Below, one piece after another: positions 35,698 to 45,490 of a stretch of 64,000 bases of DNA (the stretch's first letter is position 1; each line of letters opens with the position of its first letter). Location of the stretch: assembly GCA_019359515.1 (NCBI GenBank), contig JAHHHC010000003.1, positions 248,001 to 312,000 on the forward strand. Reading direction: 5' to 3'. Below the pieces are notes generated by a model. The model made no database searches and was not told where the DNA came from. It was given only the letters and a program-made list of their open reading frames with translations. Both the position numbers and the translations under genes were made by a program. The stretch comes from Desmonostoc vinosum HA7617-LM4 (GTDB taxonomy: Bacteria; Cyanobacteriota; Cyanobacteriia; Cyanobacteriales; Nostocaceae).

Positions 35698-36003
35698 GGA
35701 TTCAGGTGTTTAAAACCCATTCACAAAGCCAGTTTCAAAATTGAGTTTCGCTTATTAACATACCTTTAGTCGCAATAAGGCCAAAAATATGGTCGTTACC
35801 CAATTCTTATTGAGAATATAAATTTGTGACTAATCCCCGGAAACCTTTATCAACAATATCTCGTAGAGATTTTGGTATGACCTGAATCCTTGCCTCAATT
35901 GAGAAAGGTTTATTTAGTGCTAAAGCGCAACTACAAACATTTAAATTGTATCTTTGCTTCTTTCTAGGAACCCGAATTATGCAACTTAAAAATACATCAG
36001 CTT
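35698..36003. other. Intergenic region, no gene seen
   Basis: 306 bp of AT-rich DNA between the Rcp-type regulator and the REC-kinase hybrid. No hairpin or repeat stood out, so cotranscription is uncertain. Confidence 0.5.
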
Positions 36004-37206
36004 ATGGAGAAAGCAAATATTCATATTCTATTGGTAGAAGATAGTCCTTCTGATGCTCATCTGCTACTGCATATTTTTTTACGTGCAGATCAACAAGAGT
36101 GGCGAATGTCACATGTAGAACAGTTATCTGAGGCAATAGATGCCAGTAAGGAAAACTCTACACTCACATTTGATAACGACATCAAAACTCAAGAAAAATG
36201 CAGATTCGATCTCATCTTGTTAGATTTGAGTCTCCCAGACTCCATAGGATTAGATACCTTAAAAGAATATCGGTCAGCTGTGCCCGATATCCCAGTTGTG
36301 GTATTGACAGGTCTTGATGATGAAGATGTCGCATTGCAAGCATTAGCACAAGGCGCACAAGACTACCTCGTCAAAGATCAAATAACAATACAACGGCTAG
36401 TACGTGCAATTCGCTATGCTATTGAACGGGGTGAAATTCTCAACCAACTAAGAGAAAGTGAAGAACGCAGTCGTCGGGCACTAGCAAAAGAACAAGAACT
36501 CAACGAGTTAAAGTCGAACTTTGTCGCCATGGTTTCCCACGAATTCCGCAGTCCCATGACTACAATTCAGACATCTATAGATATCCTCGAATATAACAAC
36601 GATAAACTAACTGATGAAAGGCGGACTAAATGCTTTGATCGAATTCAAAATGCTATCAATCAAATGGTTCAGCTTTTAGATGAGATATTGTTTTTGAGTC
36701 AAACTGAAGTAGATAAATTAGAATATAAACCTCAACCCATAAATTTAGAATATTTCTGTAGCGAACTCACAGATATTATGCAAATGAGTTTCAGCAGCCA
36801 GCACAATATTATTTTTACCTCTCAAGGAGAATGTAGCTATGCTCAAATGGATGAAGATTTGCTAAATTGCATCCTGACGAATTTGCTTTCTAATGCTATT
36901 AAATATTCTTCTCTAAATAGCACTATTTGGTTTAATTTAACTTGCCACAATAGCATGGCAATTTTTCAGATCAAAGACCAAGGAATTGGTATTCCTCTCA
37001 AAGATCAATCTCGTCTGTTTCAAACTTTTTACCGTGCTAGCAATGTCGGTGGAATTCAAGGAACAGGATTAGGGCTATCGATTGTGCAAAAGTGTTTGAG
37101 TCTGCATGGTGGTGAGATTCAAATCGAAACTGAGCAAAATGTTGGCACGACTGTTACAGTTACACTGCCATTACACTGTAGGACGACTAAACAAATTAAA
37201 AGTTAA
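36004..37206 (+). CDS. Hybrid REC-HisKA-HATPase histidine kinase
   Basis: A 400-aa cytoplasmic protein: an N-terminal receiver (~5-140) with [27 protein letters not shown] and the switch VVVLTGLDDED plus Lys in YLVKDQIT; then a short coiled coil; then HisKA with His in FVAMVSHEFRSPMTTIQTSI; and HATPase_c with LTNLLSNAIKYS, DQGIGIPLKDQSRLF and GTGLGLSIVQKCLSLHGGEI. REC-first kinases are common in cyanobacteria and let one system's phosphorylation control another kinase. It lies downstream of a kinase and a single-domain regulator in the same direction, so all three may form one phosphorelay. Confidence 0.9.
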   Translation: MEKANIHILLVEDSPSDAHLLLHIFLRADQQEWRMSHVEQLSEAIDASKENSTLTFDNDIKTQEKCRFDLILLDLSLPDSIGLDTLKEYRSAVPDIPVVVLTGLDDEDVALQALAQGAQDYLVKDQITIQRLVRAIRYAIERGEILNQLRESEERSRRALAKEQELNELKSNFVAMVSHEFRSPMTTIQTSIDILEYNNDKLTDERRTKCFDRIQNAINQMVQLLDEILFLSQTEVDKLEYKPQPINLEYFCSELTDIMQMSFSSQHNIIFTSQGECSYAQMDEDLLNCILTNLLSNAIKYSSLNSTIWFNLTCHNSMAIFQIKDQGIGIPLKDQSRLFQTFYRASNVGGIQGTGLGLSIVQKCLSLHGGEIQIETEQNVGTTVTVTLPLHCRTTKQIKS

Positions 37207-37220
37207 AAGCGAGAAGAACA

Positions 37221-38645
37221 TTAATTTTTAATTTTTAAAGTAATTGTAAATATACTACCTTCTCCTAGACGCGATCGCACTGTGACGCTACCACCCATAC
37301 CCTCAACAAGGGTTTTGACAATCGATAACCCCAAACCACAACCCCCTTGAGAACTGGTGCGGGCTTCATCTACACGATAAAATCTTTCAAAAATGCGAGC
37401 TTGATGTTGTAAGGGAATGCCATACCCTTGATCACAAACTTGAATAATAGCTTCTTCACCTTGTTGGTTTAACTTTAAAACTATCGGTGTTTCGGCATCA
37501 GAATATTTAACAGCATTATCAATCAAATTGAGCAATACTTGTCTGAGGCGATTGTAGTCTGCTATCACTTCAATTGATTGATTTGTTGACTCAATTGTCA
37601 TTGTGCGATCGCAATATCGATCAGCCATACTTACAACTTCTGTAACTAAGTCATTCAGCAAGCATGATTCCATGCGAAAATGTAAATAACCACTGTCGGC
37701 TCTAGCTAAATCTAGCAAATCCTGTAAAAGACGGATAGTACGTTCTGCTTCTGAGGCAGCTGTTTCTAAAGCCTCTTTTTGCATTTCTGTTAAGTTATTT
37801 TGTCGTCGTAATACACTTTGCAAGTAACCATGTACTATTGTCAAAGGTGTACGTAACTCGTGAGAAACATTGCTCACAAATTGTCGCTCTTGCTCCCAAG
37901 CTTGAGAGAGGCGAGATAACATCATATTAAAGGTTTGAGCTAGTTGTTTGACTTCGGTTGGTGCATGATCAAGATATAATTTTGCTTCTGGTAAATCGCT
38001 GGCAGAAATAACTTCTGTCATTTGACTTAGCTGACGCAGAGGCTGTAAAGAACGTTTAATATAAAATGCGATCGCAGCTGAAAGTGCAGTGATTACCAAA
38101 ATACTAGCAATACCGATATTTTGTACCAGCACCGTAAACATTTTCTGTTCGCGGGTAACATCCTGTACCACGAAAAGCTTTCCCAGGGTTTGACCTTTGA
38201 CTGATATCGTACCACCACACCAAATAAAGTAACGTTGATTGATTTGATTGATTTGGGGTTTACTTGACATTTCAGTTAAAGAAATTAACTCCGTAGCTGT
38301 TGCACGAGATAGCAGATTCCAGTTAGGAGATTTTGCCAAGATTTTCTGATCTTGACCTTTTACCCATAAAAACGTATTTGGAGTTGTTAAGTTATTAATC
38401 GCTTTTTGTAAGACAATTTCTGGTGGTATAATTTCACTATAGAGTTGCACATCACGCGGTAAGCGATCGGCAATTTGTTGAATATAATATTTATGACTAT
38501 TAATTAAAATTTGCTGCATTCTCCAACTCGTCCAAATAGCGAGACTACCTAATCCTAAAGTTGAGAACGCAGCAATACCAATTGTCAGGCGTAACCTTAA
38601 TGAAAAAAAGTCTATTTTGGGTAAAACATTGCTAATTTGATTCAC
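37221..38645 (-). CDS. Membrane sensor histidine kinase (HAMP, HisKA, HATPase)
   Basis: A 474-aa kinase. The first membrane segment is LTIGIAAFSTLGLGSLAIWT, and a second (~175-200, IGIASILVITALSAAIAFYI) precedes a HAMP domain. HisKA phospho-acceptor is in FVSNVSHELRTPLTIVHGYL. HATPase_c boxes are LLNLIDNAVKYSD, DQGYGIPLQHQARIFERFYR and GCGLGLSIVKTLVEGMGG. The start is taken as the GTG at 38645, which overlaps the TGA of the upstream DUF4079 gene (GTGA), rather than a TTG ten codons earlier. The coupled DUF4079 and DM13 genes suggest that it senses a redox or electron-transfer signal. No partner regulator is adjacent. Confidence 0.87.
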   Translation of the reverse strand: MNQISNVLPKIDFFSLRLRLTIGIAAFSTLGLGSLAIWTSWRMQQILINSHKYYIQQIADRLPRDVQLYSEIIPPEIVLQKAINNLTTPNTFLWVKGQDQKILAKSPNWNLLSRATATELISLTEMSSKPQINQINQRYFIWCGGTISVKGQTLGKLFVVQDVTREQKMFTVLVQNIGIASILVITALSAAIAFYIKRSLQPLRQLSQMTEVISASDLPEAKLYLDHAPTEVKQLAQTFNMMLSRLSQAWEQERQFVSNVSHELRTPLTIVHGYLQSVLRRQNNLTEMQKEALETAASEAERTIRLLQDLLDLARADSGYLHFRMESCLLNDLVTEVVSMADRYCDRTMTIESTNQSIEVIADYNRLRQVLLNLIDNAVKYSDAETPIVLKLNQQGEEAIIQVCDQGYGIPLQHQARIFERFYRVDEARTSSQGGCGLGLSIVKTLVEGMGGSVTVRSRLGEGSIFTITLKIKN

Positions 38646-39361
38646 TTTGGTGCTTGGGGATTTGGTGCTAGACAAGTTTTATTCACAAAATCGCATTGAT
38701 AAACATAAGATTCTTGCCAACTCAAAGGAATTTCTAATAAATCCCGTGTTCCTGTCATACCTTGACCAATAAATAATAACAAAGCAATACAGTTTAAAAT
38801 TGTATGAATAGTTCGCCAGCGATGAGTTCTATCCTGGTAAATATCTTGAACGATCGCCAATGAAAAAATCATCAGCAATGCTGCGGCAATCCCAATATAG
38901 TAATGAGACCAATACCATTCATTGGTACGACGAAAAACTCCATCTTGACAACCTAGGATTACTACACCTGCCCCGGTTAAAGTAGCAAAAACTGCTCGCC
39001 ATAAACGTTGCTTTGCCCGATAAAGTAAAACCAAAGAGGCGATAGTTGCAGCAAACATCAACAAAATAAAAACCACTTGAAAAGGTACTTTATTCCATAA
39101 TTGATTTTTGAGAATATTTTTACCAATTGGATAGGCCAAACCTAGCAAAACTAATCCCACAACTGCACCTGTTAACCATTGACCTAAATTTCTATGTTCT
39201 GTACCCACGATTGGAGGAATTTTACTTTTATTGCCGTCTGAAGTTTGCAAGCGTCGTTGGCGTGTTTGCCAAGCAAAGTTGACGACATTACCAATAAGTG
39301 GAAATACAAAAATAACTGCGATCGCCGGATGTAAAAGCCCCAAAAAATCTGCTAATTCCAT
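38642..39361 (-). CDS. DUF4079 membrane protein
   Basis: A 239-aa integral membrane protein with about six hydrophobic segments and histidines at membrane edges: LLHPAIAVIFVFPLIG, WSHYYIGIAAALLMIFSLAI, HRWRTIHTILNCIALLLF. The pattern matches DUF4079, a cyanobacterial/plant family whose paired histidines resemble b-type-heme membrane proteins. Function is not established. It is translationally coupled (GTGA) to the histidine kinase downstream and lies 103 nt after a DM13-domain lipoprotein, so the three probably form one signalling or redox unit. Confidence 0.75.
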   Translation of the reverse strand: MELADFLGLLHPAIAVIFVFPLIGNVVNFAWQTRQRRLQTSDGNKSKIPPIVGTEHRNLGQWLTGAVVGLVLLGLAYPIGKNILKNQLWNKVPFQVVFILLMFAATIASLVLLYRAKQRLWRAVFATLTGAGVVILGCQDGVFRRTNEWYWSHYYIGIAAALLMIFSLAIVQDIYQDRTHRWRTIHTILNCIALLLFIGQGMTGTRDLLEIPLSWQESYVYQCDFVNKTCLAPNPQAPK

Positions 39362-39464
39362 ACCACACCTGTTTTTTTATTGAACTTTAAACCTAGAATT
39401 AAAGTTTTTTATCTTAAAAATTCCTCATATTTCGACTTTGCTCAGTATTCGACTTCCCAATTCA

Positions 39465-39935
39465 CTACTTCCCACTCAAAGGAGCATAGCCAAAGGTAGC
39501 ATTAAATTTACGACACCAGACAGCTACTGAACGAAAATCTGTTACTTTCACATTATCAGGTATGGCATAACGTTGAGTACCACTTATTTTTTGTAGAGGT
39601 GCAACACTCACATAGTCTTTTTCCTTAATGCCATATATTGGTGGTGTATCAGAACGATGCAGAATTACAAATAAATCTGGGCCATTATCAGTTTTAAAAC
39701 TCTCAGAAAACTCTAGATAGCGTTTTCCTTGTTCGGTAACAATACTGACAGTTCCTGTGGTGGGGTGTTCTCCATTCTTAAAGTTTCCAGGTTTGGCCGC
39801 TGGAGTCGCTACGGGTGTCTCTACGGGTGTTGTAGACTCTCCTGGAGTCTCTACAGAATTTGATTTTACCTCTGTTGTACATCCTATAGTTGCAATGCTG
39901 ATGATCGCAATCATGGCTAAATGCTGTAACTTCAT
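39465..39935 (-). CDS. DM13-domain lipoprotein
   Basis: A 156-aa protein with a lipoprotein signal (ISIATIGC, Cys19), a Pro/Thr/Val-rich linker and a DM13 domain: GTVSIVTEQGKRYLEFSESF, DNGPDLFVILHRS, YVSVAPLQKISGTQRYAIPD, VAVWCRKFNATFGYAPL. The near C-terminal WC is characteristic of DM13. DM13 domains have been proposed to act in redox or electron transfer with DOMON/cytochrome partners. It is the first gene of an apparent operon with DUF4079 and a sensor kinase, so it may be the outer sensory or redox component. Confidence 0.85.
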   Translation of the reverse strand: MKLQHLAMIAIISIATIGCTTEVKSNSVETPGESTTPVETPVATPAAKPGNFKNGEHPTTGTVSIVTEQGKRYLEFSESFKTDNGPDLFVILHRSDTPPIYGIKEKDYVSVAPLQKISGTQRYAIPDNVKVTDFRSVAVWCRKFNATFGYAPLSGK

Positions 39936-40598
39936 ACTTTGAAAGTCCTCAAATTTATCTCTAATAACAATTTAAAACTTTGTGCGATCGCCAGAATTAA
40001 TTTAGGCTGAGAATTTGTTTAATATTTGTCAAGAACGAATTTACGAAGAACTGGTTACGTAGATAAGTTAAGTAACTAATGCAGATTAACCTTCAGCAAT
40101 CAGAATTCAGCATAAATTTTATACGACTAACAGATAAGTCAAAGAGGAGTGGGGCGTAGGGAAGAAACCTTTTGGGGATGTACTGATTTTTTTAAAAAAT
40201 CAAATAGGATTCCTAGAATGGTCTGTTTCATAAATATAAGTCAGCACCTTGGTACTTCATATCAGAGGATTAAAGTCCTGACTACAAACGTATTTACTAT
40301 CAAAATTAATGGTAAAGACTGCTACGTTTGTAGTGCTTTTAGGTGCGAGCAATAAATAGAATAAATGCTCTTTTCCCTACTCCCTACTCCCCACTCCCTA
40401 CTCCCTACTCCTTAATTAAATAGTCTAATAGTTTATAAAAACTTATCACCCAAGTAAACAGTAGTATTATGTGCCATAAATTACATTAATTCAATTTTTA
40501 TTTAAGGAAAATATTAATCATTAATTTTTTGTTACATTTTTTCAAAAAATACGTCACAATAATCAGATCAAATTTTTTGTTTTTCAGGAGGATTTCAG
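39936..40598. other. Divergent intergenic region with heptamer repeats
   Basis: No gene accepted. TACTCCC/CACTCCC heptamers lie at 40374-40410. A strong AGGAGG ribosome binding site at 40586-40591 precedes the GTG at 40599. A 68-codon frame at 40149-40355 has no ribosome binding site and no domain. Confidence 0.6.
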
Positions 40599-42869
40599 GT
40601 GCAGAAGCGCGAAATATCAGTATCAAAGTTCAGCTACCAAACCTTTAAAGCTTTTGTTCCTCAGCGAGTTATCCACTTGCGAATACCAACGCTGATTCTG
40701 TTGGGGATCATTTCTTTATTCAGCATTATCCTGGCGGGGTGGTTTGCCAAACAAGGCAGCATTAGTGAAATTTTCGCTCAAATCCATGCCTGGCAGCAAC
40801 AGCCACCAATGTGGTTAGAACCTCCAAAAGTCACAGCTCAATATTTGCTGGCACCAACTGTGATACTGTTATTGGTTGTATATATAGTCATGAAGATTTC
40901 ACCCCAACCTCGTGTTTGGTCGCATCGGTTGGTAGTGGGAATTTTAATTTTTCTCACCTTGCGATATTTTATTTGGCGATCGCTTTCTACCCTGAATGTT
41001 GCAGATCCTCTCAATGGATTATTTAGTCTAGGGTTGCTGTTTTTAGAAATCGTCATGCTAGTGGTGAATACCCTACAACTGTTTTTCATGTTGAATATCA
41101 AAGACCGTCAACGAGAAGCAGACGAAAAATCACTAGCTGTGATTCATGGCAGTTTTAACCCATCCGTTGATATTCTCATACCTACTTACAACGAACCAGA
41201 GTTTATTCTCAGACGGACGATTATTGGTTGTCAAGCTCTTGATTATGCCAATAAAAAAATTTATCTGCTTGATGACACTCAGCGACCAGAAATTAGAGAT
41301 TTAGCAGCAGAATTGGGTTGTAAATATATAACTAGACTCGATAATAGTTATGCCAAAGCCGGAAATTTAAATCATGCACTTGCTAACACCAATAGTGAGT
41401 TAATTGTGGTTTTTGATGCTGATTTTATCCCGACAAAAAACTTTCTTACTCGTACTGTTGGCTTCTTTCAAAACGAAAAAATTGGTCTGGTACAGACGCC
41501 GCAAAACTTTTACAACACTGACCCCATAGCCCATAATCTAGGTTTAGAAAATCTTATTACCTCTGATGAGGAGATATTTTATCGACTAATCCAGCCGATG
41601 AAAGACGCAGCAGGTAGTGTAATTTGTTCTGGCACTTCCTTTGTTGTGCGGCGTAGCGCACTAGAAGCTAGTGGGGGTTTTGTGATCGATTCATTAAGTG
41701 AAGACTACTTTACAGGAATTCACTTGACTGCTCAAGGTCACAATGTAATTTATTTAAATGAAAAATTAAGCGCCGGCTTAGCAGCAGAAAATATTGCTGG
41801 TTATGTCACTCAACGTTTACGATGGGCGCGCGGTACACTACAAGGATTTTTTATCAAATCTAATCCTTTAACAATTCCAGGCTTGAGTATCTTTCAGAGA
41901 CTAGCTCATTTTGAGGGATTTTTGGGTTGGTTTACTTGCATTTCTCGTGTTTATTTTCTGTTAATGCCACTAGCTTTTTCATTCTTGGGTGTGATTCCCA
42001 TTAAAGCAACACTCAGAGAAATAGTATATTTTTGGTTGCCTTTTTCTTTAGTTAGCTTGACCACATATGCTTGGTTAAATAAACGCTCTCGCTCAGCTTT
42101 TTTATCAGATATTTACTTTCTTGTCATCTGCTTTCCTTTAGCGTTTACTGTTATCCAAGTCATGCTTAATCCCTTCTCCAAAGGATTTAAAGTCACACCC
42201 AAAGGTATAGCTACTAATCGCTATCATTTCAACTGGAAATTGGCATTACCTCTAATTATCTTGTTTATTTCTACAACTGTGAGTTTGTGGCTAAATTTAA
42301 GTTTTTGGATGACTACAAGAAACCCAGAAATTGCTGAGCAAATCAAAGGAATAAGTTTGGGTTGGGTATGGAGTGCCTACAATTTAATGATGATTTGCAT
42401 TGCTTTATTAAGCTTAATAGATGCGCCTAGAAAAGATATTTACGAGTGGTTTGATTTGCAGCGAGTTGTGCGTTTAAAAGTGGGCAAGCAAAATTTATGG
42501 GGTGTCACCACAATGATGTCTGAAGTAGGTGCAGAAATTGCTTTAACACAAATCCCCACCAGCAATTTATTAATCGATCAGTTAGTCAATATAGAACTTG
42601 TAGATGAAAACCTTCAATTATCCGGAGAGATTGTTCGGACTGGATTTAATGATGAATCCCCCACAGTGCGAGTTAGATTTGAATCAGTAAGCCTGAATCA
42701 ACATCGCCGATTGATAGAAATGTTGTTTTGTCGTCCTGGGCAATGGAAACGTCAAGAGATACCAGGTGAATTTGGTTCATTTTTGTTACTATTTAAAATC
42801 TTACTCAAGCCACGAGTTTTGTTTAAGAGAAAAGGAGATATCAGTGCGATCGCAGTTTCTAAAGTTTAA
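40599..42869 (+). CDS. Cellulose-synthase-like GT2 with C-terminal PilZ domain (BcsA-like)
   Basis: A 756-aa processive glycosyltransferase. The GT2 core shows YLLDDTQRPE (~223-231), YAKAGNLNHAL, VVFDADFIP (Asp273-Asp275), SGTSFVVRRSAL, SLSEDYFTGIHL (TED-like) and TQRLRWARGTLQGF (the QxxRW motif). It is flanked by about eight membrane segments. The C-terminal ~130 residues (LKVGKQNLWGVTTMMSEVGA, RTGFNDESPTVRVRFESV) are PilZ-like, so activity is probably c-di-GMP dependent. The arginine signature of PilZ is not clearly seen. It likely makes cellulose or another beta-glucan exopolysaccharide. BcsB-like and hydrolase genes are not adjacent. The start is GTG with AGGAGG 7 nt upstream. Confidence 0.87.
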   Translation: MQKREISVSKFSYQTFKAFVPQRVIHLRIPTLILLGIISLFSIILAGWFAKQGSISEIFAQIHAWQQQPPMWLEPPKVTAQYLLAPTVILLLVVYIVMKISPQPRVWSHRLVVGILIFLTLRYFIWRSLSTLNVADPLNGLFSLGLLFLEIVMLVVNTLQLFFMLNIKDRQREADEKSLAVIHGSFNPSVDILIPTYNEPEFILRRTIIGCQALDYANKKIYLLDDTQRPEIRDLAAELGCKYITRLDNSYAKAGNLNHALANTNSELIVVFDADFIPTKNFLTRTVGFFQNEKIGLVQTPQNFYNTDPIAHNLGLENLITSDEEIFYRLIQPMKDAAGSVICSGTSFVVRRSALEASGGFVIDSLSEDYFTGIHLTAQGHNVIYLNEKLSAGLAAENIAGYVTQRLRWARGTLQGFFIKSNPLTIPGLSIFQRLAHFEGFLGWFTCISRVYFLLMPLAFSFLGVIPIKATLREIVYFWLPFSLVSLTTYAWLNKRSRSAFLSDIYFLVICFPLAFTVIQVMLNPFSKGFKVTPKGIATNRYHFNWKLALPLIILFISTTVSLWLNLSFWMTTRNPEIAEQIKGISLGWVWSAYNLMMICIALLSLIDAPRKDIYEWFDLQRVVRLKVGKQNLWGVTTMMSEVGAEIALTQIPTSNLLIDQLVNIELVDENLQLSGEIVRTGFNDESPTVRVRFESVSLNQHRRLIEMLFCRPGQWKRQEIPGEFGSFLLLFKILLKPRVLFKRKGDISAIAVSKV

Positions 42870-42996
42870 TCTGACTCCAGATCATGTTAGCCTAGCCAAC
42901 TTTTCTGAAGTTTGATGTAACTCAACGGGAATCCTAAGAAGTAGATTTACAATGTGCTGATTCTACTAGAGTCAGCACACTAGATATTCTCACTTC

Positions 42997-44166
42997 ATGG
43001 AGACACCAATGTTTAAAGCCGCTGTTGGTCATAGTATCGATCCTGATTCACTAAGCGCGATCGTAGAAGTTATCGAACAATGCAGACTGTCTCTTGGCAA
43101 CCAAACGCCTCAAGCTGGAGTTTTATTTGCAGCGATCGATTTTGACCATGGGCTAATTTTACAGTATATTCAAGATGCTTTTGCTGGGATTGAGTTGATT
43201 GGTGGCACAACTAACGGAGAAATCTCATCATGCATGGGTTTTCAGCAAGACTCCCTCACCTTGATGGTGTTCGCCTCAGACGAGGTAGAGATTAGAGCTG
43301 GACTAGGGCGGGGTGTATCCAAAAATCCGATGTTGGTTGCTCAACAAGCGGTGGAAATGGCAAAAACAAAAAGTTCAATTCAGCCACAATTGTGTTTAAC
43401 TTTTCCAGATAGCCTAACCAGCAATGGGGTTGTGATTCTAGCAGGCTTAAAGCAGAGTCTTGGAGAGCAAATCCCCATCATTGGTGGCATGACAGCGGAT
43501 GATGCCACTTTTACTCAGACTTATCAATTTTTCCAGAATGAAGTTTTAAGCGATTCTGTTCCAGTACTACTGTTTTGTGGAAAGATACGATTTTCTTATG
43601 GAGTTGCGAGTGGTTGGATTCCCATCGGCAAACGCAGCCGCGTGACTAAAGTCAGTGGTAATGTCGTTTATGAAATCGATGGACAACGCGCCCTAGATTT
43701 TTATCAGCACTATTTGGGAGTTGAAAAGTTTACTGTTAACTATGCCATTCATGCATTGGCGGTGTTTGAAGATGATGAGCATTTTTATATGCGGGCTCCG
43801 AATAGTTATGATCCGCATTCTGGTAGCGTGACTTTTTTCTCAGACATTCCTGAGCAGGCGATCGTTCAGATTACAGATGCATCCCGCGAAAATATTTTAC
43901 TAGCCTCTGAGGCATCTTTGCGAGATGCCTTAGCCAATTTCTCTGACGCGAACCCCATAGCAGCTTTATTAATTTCTTGTGCAGCCCGGCGGCGAATTCT
44001 CGGAACATTTGCCAGTGAAGAGTATCAGCTTTTCAAAAAGCATTTGCCAAAGACATTGCCCTGCTGTGGTTTCTATGCCTATGGTGAAATTGCTCCTTTA
44101 ATAGACAAAGGACAAACCCAATTTCATAACAAAACATTTGTCACACTACTGATGGGAACCAATTAA
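42997..44166 (+). CDS. FIST-domain sensory protein
   Basis: A 389-aa protein with FIST_N (FAAIDFDHGLILQYIQDAFA, ELIGGTTNGEISS) and FIST_C (YEIDGQRALDFYQHYLG, AALLISCAARRRILG, CGFYAYGEIAPL) parts. FIST domains are cytoplasmic ligand sensors, proposed to bind small molecules such as amino acids. A histidine kinase follows 6 nt downstream, so the FIST protein is probably its separate sensory subunit. An internal ATG at codon 5 is an alternative start. Confidence 0.88.
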   Translation: METPMFKAAVGHSIDPDSLSAIVEVIEQCRLSLGNQTPQAGVLFAAIDFDHGLILQYIQDAFAGIELIGGTTNGEISSCMGFQQDSLTLMVFASDEVEIRAGLGRGVSKNPMLVAQQAVEMAKTKSSIQPQLCLTFPDSLTSNGVVILAGLKQSLGEQIPIIGGMTADDATFTQTYQFFQNEVLSDSVPVLLFCGKIRFSYGVASGWIPIGKRSRVTKVSGNVVYEIDGQRALDFYQHYLGVEKFTVNYAIHALAVFEDDEHFYMRAPNSYDPHSGSVTFFSDIPEQAIVQITDASRENILLASEASLRDALANFSDANPIAALLISCAARRRILGTFASEEYQLFKKHLPKTLPCCGFYAYGEIAPLIDKGQTQFHNKTFVTLLMGTN

Positions 44167-44172
44167 GGCATT

Positions 44173-45222
44173 ATGGATAATGCAAATAACTCCAAAATCA
44201 ACAAAGAGCTAGAAAAAACCAATCGCATTCTCCAAAAAAAGCTAGAACGTTGTGAGACAGAACGCAGACAGTTAGAAACCGATATTGCAGGTAAAGAATT
44301 TTTACTGAAGCAAGTCATTAGTGAACTAGAGAGTTCACGAGAAGCGTTAGAACAGAGAAGCCAAGAGTTAGAAATTACTTTGCAAAATTTGCAAACTATG
44401 CAGGTACAGATGATTCAAAGCGAAAAGATGTCTGCTTTGGGGCAGATGGTAGCTGGAGTTGCTCATGAGATTAATAATCCTGTGAACTTCATTCACGGAA
44501 ACCTCAGTCACTTGGCACAATATAACCAAGATATCTGGCATTTAATTCGGCTTTATCATCAGCACTTCCCGAATCCGCCACTAGAAATTAAGACTCTACA
44601 AGATGCGATCGATATAGAATTTCTCCAAGAAGACTTGAGTAAGATACTCTACTCAATGAATGTTGGGACTCAGCGAATTCAAGAAATTGTCTTGTCATTA
44701 CGCAATTTTTCTCGCTTAGATGAAGCTGAGTTTAAACCAGTCAATATCCACGAAGGAATTGACAGCACACTTTTAATTTTGCAGTATCGTTTGCAAACTA
44801 CATTAGTTCAGCCAGAAATTTTAGTTGTGCGAGAGTATGGGGCACTACCCAATGTTGAATGTTTTGCAGGACAATTGAACCAAGTTTTTATGAATCTCTT
44901 GGTAAATGCTATTGATGCTTTAGAAGATTCTGTGGTGAATAGCAAAATGACTAATAATCCCCAAATTACAATTTGTACATCAGTGGTTGAACATTTGGTA
45001 GAAATTGCGATCGCCGACAACGGAGTTGGGATACCAGAACACATTCAACAGCAAATTTTTAATCCCTTCTTTACCACTAAACCGATTGGCAAAGGCACAG
45101 GAATGGGATTATCAATTAGCTATCAAATTATTTGTGAAAAACATGGTGGGAGTCTCAACTGTTTCTCGACAGTCGGTCAAGGAACAAAATTTGTTATCCA
45201 AATTCCTATTCAACATAAATAA
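44173..45222 (+). CDS. Cytoplasmic histidine kinase with N-terminal coiled coil
   Basis: A 349-aa kinase without membrane segments. Residues ~5-85 form a long coiled coil (NRILQKKLERCETERRQLET). HisKA has its His in MVAGVAHEINNPVNFIHGNL, and HATPase_c has FMNLLVNAIDALED, DNGVGIPEHIQQQIFNPFFT and GTGMGLSISYQIICEKHGGS. It is of the type with HExNNP around the acceptor His. It starts 6 nt after the FIST gene, so the two should be cotranscribed and form a FIST-kinase module. No response regulator is adjacent. Confidence 0.9.
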   Translation: MDNANNSKINKELEKTNRILQKKLERCETERRQLETDIAGKEFLLKQVISELESSREALEQRSQELEITLQNLQTMQVQMIQSEKMSALGQMVAGVAHEINNPVNFIHGNLSHLAQYNQDIWHLIRLYHQHFPNPPLEIKTLQDAIDIEFLQEDLSKILYSMNVGTQRIQEIVLSLRNFSRLDEAEFKPVNIHEGIDSTLLILQYRLQTTLVQPEILVVREYGALPNVECFAGQLNQVFMNLLVNAIDALEDSVVNSKMTNNPQITICTSVVEHLVEIAIADNGVGIPEHIQQQIFNPFFTTKPIGKGTGMGLSISYQIICEKHGGSLNCFSTVGQGTKFVIQIPIQHK

Positions 45223-45303
45223 ATTTTCTGTCATCGATAATTGGTAATTCAAATATTAAAGCAGATTAGCTGATCAACTTTCCCTGTCCCCTATCCCCTT
45301 TCA

Positions 45304-45490
45304 TATCATGTCCGGCTAATCACTTATCATAAAAATTTCTCCCTTGTCCCCCTTCGGGTGACGCTCGCAAGCTCGCTAACGCTGCGCTAACGCAGTCGCC
45401 TGCGGAGGGAAACCCTCCTTTACTCGCTGTCTCACCGCGTCTCCCTATCTCCGCGTCAGCCAAATCATAAGTCTTTCAACGGACATGATA
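45304..45490 (-). mobile_element. MITE-B copy 2 (187 bp)
   Basis: Inverted copy of the element at 16061-16247, the same length and nearly the same sequence, with perfect termini TATCATGTCCG/CGGACATGATA. Its right boundary touches the TGA stop of the acyl-AMP ligase gene (45491-45493). Confidence 0.88.

Noticed and set aside
40149-40355. 68-codon frame upstream of the cellulose-synthase-like gene
   Set aside because: No ribosome binding site and no recognisable sequence; lies in repeat-containing spacer.
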